From Pagrus major (taxonomy: Eukaryota > Chordata > Actinopteri > Spariformes > Sparidae): DNA of 64,000 nucleotides. The notes beneath the pieces were generated by a model. The model made no database searches. It was not told the origin of the DNA and saw only the letters and a program-made list of their open reading frames with translations. Both the position numbers and the translations under genes were made by a program. This document shows, piece after piece, positions 28,329-40,300 of this stretch (position 1 is the stretch's first letter; every line of letters begins with the position of its first letter). The stretch is taken from assembly GCF_040436345.1 (NCBI RefSeq), contig NC_133220.1, forward strand, positions 3,031,423-3,095,422. Direction: 5' to 3'.

Positions 28329-28398
28329 ATGGAGCTTCTTCCTCTCGTGTGTCTCTGTCTGCTGAGCTGCTCTGGAGAAACGTCTGCTGCTGGAGACG
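28329..28398 (+). CDS. Gene C exon 1, signal peptide
   Basis: The ATG at 28329 encodes the same signal peptide as gene B and ends in phase 1 before GTAAGA. Confidence 0.84.
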
Positions 28399-31300
28399 GT
28401 AAGAAAACTGATCATCACTCACTGACAGTCTTTAATTCTCACTTTGTTTCATCTGAGCAGCGGAACAATGCGGAAACATGCGGGATGTTCATCAGCTGCT
28501 TCCTGCTTTAGTGCGTACAAGACACCTGCTCAGCGCGCTGTGACGTCACACACGCACCCTGATCATCAGCACACATCGATAGTATTGATTGGATCGATTA
28601 CAGAAGAATTACAGCTGGATGATGCTGAGTTTTAATCTCGAAATGCTCTGTAATGATGTCGTCATCACTGCTGTGTGTGTGTGTGCGTGCGTGCGTCCGT
28701 GCGTGTGCGTCGTCTCCATCCTGCTGCAGACACGCACAGGTTTCACAGAAACGCTCGTGCAGACATGAAACCTTCAGGATGTTGTGATTGTTGGACTTTG
28801 ACTCTGAAAGTTCAGTTCACTTTGAACTAAAGTAGTTCCCTCAATAAAACAGAGACGTGGCGCAGATCTTCATCAGGAAGGACTTGATAGTTATTGGATC
28901 GTTAATGAGTTACATATAAACTATATAGTAGATAATGAGTTACCACAGGACAGACTGGGAGACACGTTATCGATCAATCATCAGCTGATGATGAGTTCAT
29001 GGTGACGTTCATTACTGATTAGCTTCGGCTATAAAAGCTGTAGTGTGCAGCAGGTTTAACACAAACTGGTCCCTCAACAATTAAACATTAAATACATTAA
29101 TACATAAATAAATATCTGTGGGTTAGAGTCACTTTATTCATGAGTTATATATGAATCAGTGTGAAACATGATACTGAACAGTTACCAAGTCAGATCATTA
29201 GTTAATCATTAGTTAATCATTGTGTGTGTGTGCGTGTGTGTGTATTTTGTGTATGTGTAGTGTGTGTGTGTGTTTGTGTACTTTGTGTGTGCGTCACCTC
29301 CTTCCTGCTGCAGACACTGGTGGTTCTGATCATCTCTTGTTCTGAACTGAAACCTTCTGGATGTCTGTTGGACTTTGGACTCTCTGAATAAACTCACGTA
29401 GTAAGAACTTGAGCAGAGACGTGACTCAGTCCATCATCCGCCCTGAGCTGTATGAATGTGAACTCACAGTATTTTCACATCATCCTCATTGTCTTTCTCT
29501 CCGTCTGTCTTTTTGTCTTTTTCCTGGAGGTTGGTGCTTGTTAGCAACATGTTAGCATGCTAACACACTGACCAACATAAAACACTACAGTTATATATTA
29601 TTAAAAACTAAAACTAAATGTCCATCATTGTTCCTCAAAGCCCAAGATGACGTCCTCAGATGTCTTGTTCTGTCCACAACCCAAAGATATTCAGTTTACT
29701 GTCACAGAGGAAAGAAACAGGAAATATTCACATTTGTGTGTGAGTTATTGTTGTGGTGTGTAAAGTTGTTATCTGACTTTGTTTCCTGGTGACTCTGCAT
29801 GTTAACATACTGAGTAACACATGTTTTTATCTTCCAGGTGTCAAAGTGGTCGTGAAAGAAGATGATGATGCTGTTTTACCCTGTTCGCTCAGCACCAAGG
29901 AGGACATCACAAGAAAGCTGTTTGACTGGAAGAAAGATGAAAGTCGGAAGGAGGTGTTCTTTTATGAGGACGGCCAACATTACAATAACGGCCGTTCAGG
30001 TCAAGATCAGCAGTTCATAGATCGAGTCTCACATTTTCAAGATGAACTGAAGAACGGCGACGCCTCCATAAAGATCACAAAAACAAAGATGGCCGACAGC
30101 GGGAACTACAGCTGCATTTTTCCAAATCTTCAAACATTCAACATTGAGCTTGTTGTTGGTGAGTGCTTTCATTAAACAGTTAAAGATGTCCGCTCATTTA
30201 CTGCTGCGACTGGTTCAAGAGTCCCAGATGGACTTTTGTTGTGGTCAGAATACACATCTGGCAGGGCCTCGAGCCCACAGAGCTGCAGCCACATCTGGAG
30301 AGATGACCTCTGTATCAAACATGTCTGATATCAGAGACACGCTGCAGATTATGTCTCTGTGCAATGAAATTTCAGCCGTCTATAGTAGATGAAACATGAC
30401 TTTTACACAGTATTACCTGTCTGTTTCAAAACAATCTAACGTGTGTTTGTTTTTCCTTTCAGATCAAGTCTTAACCTCTTGGGGTTCATTTTGATTTTGT
30501 GCGTCTCTGCCTCTTAATATTTACTCATTTTAAACTGTATAATACAAAGACCATGAGGAGCTGATACATGTCCACTACATCACTGTAAAGCAAACACTCT
30601 GAGGTTTATCAGCTGTGTTGATCTTATTTAAAGCTCAGAGAGAGTTGAACTGGTAAATGATTAAACAGAGAAAAAGTTAAAGTTTTATTTATTTTTTTTG
30701 TTTCATTTGATTTTTTAAATTAAATGAATAAGCTATAATCTGGGCCATCAGGCTGAAATTCACAGGATCTCTCCCTCAACTTGTCTAAAATGTCTGAACC
30801 AAATTTTAGGCTGACAGACAGAAGAGGCTCTGAGATATTTTAGAAAGTGCAGTACAGATTATCTCCAGCAGATGTCCACAGAGCTCTCTAAAACTTCTCC
30901 AAAGTTACCAAATGATGATAATAAATCCCTTTAAGATGCTGGAAAATGTCCCTCAGTGTTAAAGTTGACGATAAAAAGATGTTGTGAGTGTTTAAATAAA
31001 GATTTACATATTTATTATCATTGAATCATGTCTCCTTAAACAGATCAATAAAGTTTCTCTGTTATGTGGGTGTCCCGCGACCACAGGAAGTCCGACAACA
31101 GTCACTTCCATATATGGTCACACAGGTAATTTAATTGGCTGCTGACTCAGAGTGGTTTCACGGTGCTGAATTACCATTGGATGAGAGCAGCTGTCAATAA
31201 CACACATGTGGCGCTGAGGTAAAGATGCTGTCCTGTGATTGGCTGATGCAGTTAAAAGCCCGTTAGGTTCGTCCCTTTAGGTCGTAGAAAGATGCTGATT

Positions 31301-34300
31301 GGTTGGTTTTGTTCCGGGGCGTTTACTGATTTCAGAGATACTGAACATCATTGGTCAAATCTGTTGTCGATACTTTAAATTGATTAAAATGAAGTTGTTC
31401 GGAAAGTTTGACGAGCGCCGCTAAAAATAAACGAGGCACACAATCGACTTTTATTGTGGTGGTTTTAACTTCCGCTTCCGTTTAAACGCGCTGGATTTAA
31501 CGGATGGACTTTTGTCTTTAAAACGAGCCGCTGTTCGTCTATAAATGTCTGTTTTTACACCTATAAACACATTTTAACTGCGGCTACACAGGCTAGCTAG
31601 TAAGCAGCTAACTGTTTACTGCCGTAAAGTGAGACGCTGCTGTTGTGATGTCGTAAATCTTTATTTTAGGTTCCTAAATGTGTTGATGAAAACGAACATG
31701 TCAGCTTTCAGATGAGGTGTAATATGTGTGTGTTGACTTCTGTCGTCAACATGAAAATATGTTTTATGTTTGTTTATTATTTTTACACGTAAATATCGGG
31801 TCGCGTGCATCCTCCGCACCTTATAACATTAAGAGACAGAACAGGTGAAAACATCCCAGGTGAGTCCTGATTCTGATGACGTCACTCCCCAGCTCTCATT
31901 GATAGAAAATGGCTGCCATCAGCTCCACAGGCCTCAGTATCATTCAACACACTCACATCTGTTGAGCTGAACCTCTGTGTGTCATTCTGCTGTGTTACAC
32001 ATCTGGAGACAACAACATCTGTTCAGTTTGTGTCAGTGTTAAAGATTTACACTAAAAACTGCCTTTATATTATATTTATAATGACAGTCAATAGAAACTG
32101 TAAATATTGTGCTTTGATCATCTCAGTGACAAAAACACATTCAAAGTTATAAACACTCAATATTCCAGTTTATCAGGTAACACAGATAAAACTCACCAGT
32201 CTCATTAAACAGACCAGGAATTAATCTTCATGAAGGTTTTAATGACCAGATTGTGTTGAACCTGTTCAGAGATGTTGATTCAGTCTTATTGTCAGTTTGG
32301 AGACTGTAGTTTGTGTTAGTTTTAAACTGCATTGTCTGAGTAGTGTGTTTGGATGCTGAGAGGTGTTTCTTATATTTATCCACCCTCGTTTGACAGAATT
32401 AAACTATGAAAATATATAAAAACACGCCAGTTTAATCTTTCACAGCCTTCTCTTGCCTATCAAGCAGAATTTAAACTAATTTTCTTGATTAATTTGCATT
32501 CAAAATGCATATTTTAAATATTTCTAACCAACACAATTCAGTCCTGATGACACATCAGGTGTGTTTACCTTTGATGATTCAGTCGTTCATTTTTTAGATT
32601 GTTGCTTGTTAGATTTAGCAGAATTTCACTTTAACTGTGAATCTGCCTCAAACTGGCAGTAATTAAAAGTGTCTGAACTGTCATCCTGTTAAACAATGCT
32701 GGAGGTTTATATTGTACTTTTCTATTTTTCTATTCTCTGTGTTTTACTCTTCTCCCTGTAAACAGTTTATATCAGCAGAATATGTATGAAAAAAATCACA
32801 ATATTATATTTTTATTGCTAAAATTGTCCTTTCAGTCAATGTGATAATTACCTTCTTTTCATGACCAATACCAATAAGATAAAAAATCATTTCACCTTTT
32901 TGTATTTTAGAATAAAGTTCCTAACCTGTAGTTTATGCACACCTGAGGGTAAGAAAAGTTTCAGGTGTGGGAAAAGATGGATGATTTGATATTCTACAGC
33001 TCTAATAAGATTTGATGTGTTAAAACTATTTTCCCCTCATCTCTCAACTCTGGTAGAACATGTATTGCAAATTTCAATCGTGTTGTCTTCCTGTGAAACC
33101 ATGTAAAACATCCTCACAAGAGACGACATATTTGACGCTCTATTCTTCACTGTTATGTGAAAATTATCAGGCTGACATATGTTTTTGCATCACTATTATA
33201 ATGTGTTTCTTATCTTCTCAGGTGCAGCTCCAAAGCCATCAGTCACAATACTTGATCAAACAAAGGACTGGTCTCTGCTGCAGTGTGAAGCTCATGGTGA
33301 TCCACTTCCTACAGTAGAGTGGAAGGACAGTGATAATAACACTCTTCATGCTGAGAAGCCACAGATCTCAGAGAGAGGAGGTCGTTCATACATCACTGTC
33401 AACACAACCGTGACGAAGGCTGACCGCTATCGCTGTGTAGCCACACAGGAGAAATTCAGCCATCAGATTGGCACTGATATTTATGTGCACTTGGCAGGTC
33501 AGTGGTATTTAATATTCAAACAATTTAAATTATCCGTGTGTTTTAATGAGTTCAGACTGAACACACAGGTAATCAGCTCAAAGTCTGTTGATGTTGAAAA
33601 TGTTTCAAACTGAAGAAACTCTGAGACTTAAAATAGAAAAAGCAGATAAAAGTGTTCTGGATGGAAATAAGAAGAAGAAGTGGAGTTCATGTTTGTGCTG
33701 CTGAAACATTCACTGTAAAAACTCTCCAGCTGTTAAATTAACTGGAATAAAATCAACTTTTGTGTTCAGTCTGAATTCACCTTTAAGGATCATTTACATC
33801 ATTCATTATTTTCTTTATGTTGGATATGACTACGTACAACTGTGATGATACATGACTACAATATGAGCACATACAGTGGGTACGGAAAGTATTCAGACCC
33901 CTTTAAATTTTTCACTCTTTGTTTCATTGCAGCCATTTGCTAAAATCAAAACAGTTCATTTTATTTCTCATTAATGTAAACTCAGCACCCCATCTTGACA
34001 GAAAAAAACAGAAATGTAGAAATGTTTGCAAATTTATTAAAAAAGAAAAACTGAAATATCACATGGTCATAAGTATTCAGACCCTTTGCTGTGACACTCA
34101 TATTTAACTCACATGCTGTCCATTTCTTCTGATCCTCCTTGAGATGGTTCTACTCCTTCATTGGAGTCCAGCTGTGTTTAATTAAACTGATTGGAGTTGA
34201 TTAGGAAAGGCACACACCTGTCTATATAAGACCTTACAGCTCACAGTGCATGTCAGAGCAAATGAGAATCATGAGGTCAAAGGAACTGCCCAAGGAGCTC

Positions 34301-37300
34301 AGAGACAGAATTGTGGCACAGATCTGGCCAAGGTTACAAAAGCATTTCTGCAGCACTCAAGGTTCCTAAGAGCACAGTGGCCTCCATAATCCTTAAATGG
34401 AAGAAGTTTGGGACGACCAGAACTCTTCCTAGACCTGGCCGTCCAGCCAAACTGAGTTTGCCAAAAAACACATGAAGGACTCCCAGACTATGAGAAATAA
34501 GATTCTCTGGTCTGATGAGATGAAGATTGAACTTTTTGGCGTTAATTCTAAGCGGTATGTGTGGAGAAAACCAGGCACTGCTCATCACCTGCCCAATACA
34601 ATCCCAACAGTGAAACATGGTGGTGGCAGCATCATGCTATGGGGGTGTTTTTCAGCTACAGGGACAGGACGACTGGTTGCAATTGAAGGAAATATGAATG
34701 CGGCCAAGTACAGAGAGATCCTGGAAGAAAACCTCTTCCAGAGTGCTCAGGACCTCAGACTGGGCCGAAGGTTCACCTTCCAACAAGACAATGACCCTAA
34801 GCACACAGCTAAAATAACAAAGAGTGGCTTTGGAACAACTCTGTGACCATTCTTGACTGGCCCAGCCAGAGCCCTGACCGAAACCCAATTGAGCATCTCT
34901 GGAGAGACCTGAAAATGGCTGTCCACCAACGTTCACCATCCAACCTGACGGAACTGGAGAGGATCTGCAAGGAAGAATGGCAGAGGATCCCCAAATCCAG
35001 GTGTGAAAAACTTGTTGCATCATTCCCAAGAAGACTCATGGCTTTACTAGCTCAAAAGGGTGCTTCTACTCAATACTGAGCAAAGGGTCTGAATACTTAT
35101 GACCATGTGATATTTCAGTTTTTCTTTTTTAATAAATTTGCAAAAATTTCTACATTTCTGTTTTTTTTCTGTCAAGATGGGGTGCTGAGTGCACATTAAT
35201 GAGAAATAAAATGAACTTTTTTGATTTTAGCAAATGGCTGCAATGAAACAGAGTGAAAAATTTAAAGGGGTCTGAATACTTTCTGTACCCACTGTTATTA
35301 ATGAGATCAGATTCAATACATCTTTATTTACACTGAGTAAATTAACAAAGAGACAAAGAAATTCAGTTTAACGTCCAACCAGAGGTGTAAAAAGCAGCTG
35401 TGAGCAGATTGTGTACATACAGTATGTCCAGGTGTAATAAAGAGAATAAACTGTGAGGGATGAAGACACTAAGATATAAACGAAAAAACAGGAAAACAGA
35501 ATAACACAAAACCACATTTTGTGCCTGTTATTCTGTTTTAAAACAAAAACAGAATAACCTGAAAATTAAGTTTTGGATTTTTATTGTTTTGTTATTTTGA
35601 TATTCTGAAATTTCGGGGAATGTTGGGAGATGTTTGCGGAGTCAGAGGCGCCGGAAGTGAGCGGGAAAGTTGAGATCGCAGACTCTCCAGGCAGAATGAA
35701 TGACTGCACTTCAGCCTTATGCAGAGAAGAATAGAAGAAAGAGAAAAGTATATTCAAATATATTATATTGTAATTTATTCCCATAAACGCTGCTCAGAGT
35801 GATCACAGGCTCTTCTGCCATCAGAGCCGGGGTCTCTCTCTCTCTTGCGCCGCGCACACAGTCAGTAGCAGCTTCTCTCTGTTAGCATCACATCAGATAC
35901 CACGGGACCTCCACACAGCTTTAGCCACAGGCTAGTTAGCTGTTAGCCACAGGCTAGTTAGCTGTTAGCTGCCTGCTAGCAGCTGTTAGCCTGCCTGCTA
36001 GCAGCTGCTAGTAGTAGCATCGTCCCACCGGCAGCTGCTGCAGTTTGTCTCTGTCCCGCTCCGCCGCATGGGACCTCACTGTGGGAACTAGTTGCAGCTT
36101 CTATGGAAAACAAAACGAAGCAGGACTTCTCGATGTCTTTTCGGGTGTTTACTGATGAAAAAGACGATCACAGTACAATAAAAACGACGACTAACAGTAA
36201 AACAATCTCTGACTTCCAACGTTTTCCAACTGACTGTTTCTTCTTCTACGGTTCGAACTTTAACCTCCTCTCAGCTGACGTTAAACAGACCGAGCGCCCC
36301 CTTGTGGTCTAAATGTGTAACATCTCATACTGAACTCAACTGAAATCATGTGTGGAAATAACTTTACTTTTACTCTGTATTTTAATATTATCTATCTGAT
36401 ATATTTAAGCTATCTGAATGTAAATCATGAAATAGAATCCATAAATAAATAATGATTTCTAAATAAATAATAATGAACAAAGGATACAACACTCACAGCT
36501 GCAGGCTCCGTACCGGCTGTGAAGCGGGTTTCAACCTTCAACCCTCGCTGGCCGCTGTTGGTCCTGTTGGCCCGCGAGCCTCCCCCACCCCCGCCCACAG
36601 GATTAAACAACACACGTTAGTGTTTAAAATTTAAAATGTACAATGCCAATAACATTGTAGCTTCACATTTAAACAGAAAACATTGTAGTGACTGGAGCAG
36701 CACCAGCTACGGACAGTGAGGGCGAGGTGGCGCAATGACTCATGGGAGTGTGATGTCAGACACTCATGAGGCTGTTATTGTTCAGATATGTGTCGTTTTA
36801 TTACTTTCTGTACATGTTCCGAGTGTTGTGGTTGTGTCCTGTTGTGTTCTAAGGATGTGTGTGTTAAATTAACATAAATATAAGTTTTACATTGCGCCAC
36901 CATGGCCGAACAGGATATAGCGGGTAATGACATTCATCAAATATTCGTGTAAAACATACTTGCCTAATGTTTAACAGACCGGTGTGGTGCTGAACTGCCT
37001 CTTTGGTGACATTGTCTTTATATTATGCTTGTCACGACATATTACTACGTTGAAATCAGACATTTATTAGTCTTTGCTATTTTCGTCAATCTAAAAATCG
37101 ATGAAAATCACGGCTGACCGGCGATGTTTAAGTTTGTGTCGGTACCACAGGCTGGTAGACAGACTACACACATCAGACACTAACAACACTAATCCCTGTG
37201 GCATCAACACAGTAGCGTTTGGTGACCATCAACATTTCTTACTGCCCCCCAATCAAGTCAGTCCAGAACCGGGCCTGAGTACAATCATGATCCAGTCCGT

Positions 37301-40300
37301 CCTGAGCCTCCAAAATAAAGTGTGAGACATGTCTGCATGGTGCAGCTACAGCTGCTGACAGTGCAGCTGACAGATGTGCAGCCATATATATTTTCCTCAT
37401 CGCTACCTGAGGCCTATACAGGTAAAAATAAATGTGATAGTATGAAAACATTAGCCTACATATTGTTGTAAATATTTCTCTCTGACAATAGATTAATAAT
37501 TATAGTAATAGGTTACAATAACAAATGCTTTTATTTTGAAATAGAAATGTGTTGTGTTGTCTTCCGTTAGTGTAGCGGACGTTAAGTGCTACAAAGGATC
37601 TTCTGGTTGCCTGGTAACGGATCGGACCTCCTCGTCTTTTTTATTTCGCCTCTGTTGTTTTCCTCCTTGTAGCTGTTCAGTATCACGTGTTTTAATCAGT
37701 AATGATCTCATTCAGGCTTCAGGCTGAGCCGCGACTCCCCGGACAAAGACACAGTTTGTCATTGCAGAGACGCTTTATCTCCAGACCAGTTCCCGCTCAC
37801 TTCCTTCCTCTGACTCCCAAACATCTCCCAGCATTCCCCGAATTATCAGGATATCAAAATAACAAAACAATAAAAATCAAAAACTTAATTTCCACGTTAT
37901 TCTGTTTTTGATTTAAAACAGAATAACAGGCACAAAATGTGGTTTTGTGTTATTCTGTTTTTCCTGTTTTTTCGTTCTGGGTTTAAAAGAGAAAATTTGG
38001 TTTTGAAACGAAAAAACGAAAGAACGTTGGTTAAACGGATTGTTAAAGGTGGTGTTGTACTGAACTACATCACACTGAGAGGTGTTTCTGTTTTTTTGTC
38101 CTCCCTGTTTACAAACATGACGGGTCAGAATATTAGAAACACGTCTGAATATAATACAGTCCAGTTCAACACCGTCACTAACTACGAGCTCAGTGATAAA
38201 GATTTTATTTCATTAACACCTCGATGACAGTGTCGACAGAAAGTTCAGGAGCTGCTGTAAAGTCTTCACTGTTGATGTGTTTCTGTCATGATGTGAGTCA
38301 GAAAAAGTGTTTTAGTTGTAAATAGTTACAAACTCTTTGTAGGAGTGAAATGTGTCTGAAATATGATCCTCTGTTGAATAATGCTGGGAGCTGTAACTGA
38401 GCCTCATCATGCTTTTTATTACTTTCTTGTGTTTTTCTTTCATCTTAAACTCGCTCTAATCAACAAGCAGAGATGTGATGAACAAAAAACATCCTAATAT
38501 CACATTTCTGATAATGAAATTAAATCTAATGTCATCTTTTGTTTCGCAGGTGCAGCTTCAAAACCATCTGTCACAACAGTTAAATCAGATGATGGGACGG
38601 TGCTGCAGTGTGAAGTCCTTGGTGCTTCTCCAAAACCTAAAGTCGAGTGGAAGGACAGTTCTGGAAACATCCTCCCTGTTAAAGATCTGAAGGTCACAGA
38701 AAGAGGAGACAGCTACGACATCGTCCTCCAAGCTGCTTTGACCAAGACCGACAACTTCCGCTGTGTCGTCACTCAGGAGGAAATCAGCCATAAGATTTAT
38801 GCTGAGACCTATGTGCCTCTTGATGGTGAGATCAGTCTAAGTGGTGTATTAACACTTCAATCATTTTAATTCTTGTTGGTTTATGAGTTTTCATACACGT
38901 CTTCAGGATGTTGAGATCAGTCTAATCTTCACCCACAAACTCAGTAACAGATTTATAAATGTCTGCTGCAGCCTGATCCTGACACTCTGTCACATTTAAC
39001 TTCCAAAAGAAAAAATGTTGTTAAATTGAATTGAATTAAAAAGCAAAATTAGATCAACTGTTAAAGATGTGAAGGTCACAGAAAGAGGAGACAGCTACAA
39101 CATCGTCCTCCAAGTTGCTTTGACAAAGACCGACAACTTTTGCTGTGTCGTCACTCAGGAGGAAATCAGCCATAAGATTTATGCTGAGATTTATTTGACC
39201 ATCAATGGTGAGATTCTTCCTTGTGTCGTATGAACACTTCAATCATGTCCAATCAGTCAAGTTTTTATCAGTGTCACAGTGCAGCTCTCAGACTGGGACA
39301 AACCAGGAGACACACAGTGAACTAAACAACACAGAGATTTATTTACAACAGAGACACAAACAGCTGGAGGAGTGAGTGCAGTCAGTAGTGCAGCAGTGGA
39401 TGAGTGAAGATGTGCTGTGTGGATGTTGAGCTGTAAAAACAAACCAAAGGAAACCAAAAGCCCCGACACAAAGATGTGTGAGCAGATGTTCTGAAGGATT
39501 TCTATACATGGAGCACATCAGGCCCAGGTGTGTCCCCTGCTGCTGATGAAGCTCCCAACAGGTCTGCAGCCCTGGAGACAGAAAGCACAGCAACAGCAGA
39601 GTGAAGCCGTCAGAGAGGCGTCACTGTGAGCTCTGTTTAGATTAGAGAGATTAGAGAGAGACTTTATTAATCCCAATGACAAACTGCAGCGTTACAGCAG
39701 CCGAGTTACACATGAATCACACAACAAACACCATGAAGACACTCAGACAGGAAGAGAAGAGTTTACTCACTGATGACTTTATTATTTTATTTCTCAACTA
39801 CAAACTGAACTCAGACTGAAAACTAGGAGCAAACTTTAACTCTACATGTAATTATATTTTATGAGTCTAGATCAAAGTAACTAGTGACTTTATCTGTCTG
39901 ATTAATGTAGTGGAGTAAAAAGTACAATATTACCTCTGAAATGTAGTGAAGTAGAAGTATAAAGTTACATAAATTAGAGTACAATTATAAGCTCAGTACT
40001 TGAGTACTTGTACCCGTCTGTCTCTGAATGTTTGTTAATCTGAGTTGTTGTCAGAGACTCAAACAAAAGCTTTTAAACACTTAATGTTTCATATTTTAAA
40101 ACACATTTTTTCTCTGACTTTAGTGAAATAAAAAATATATCAGACAACAAATCTCATGTGATGTCAATTCAAGATCATTTTTTAGTGAGTCTTGATCTTT
40201 TTTTATCAACTTAAAGCTTTTTAAACTTAAAACAGTCCCGATCATCGACTGTATAAAATATAGTCGAAGCCTTCAGGTGTGAAAGTGCCTTAAACCTGCA

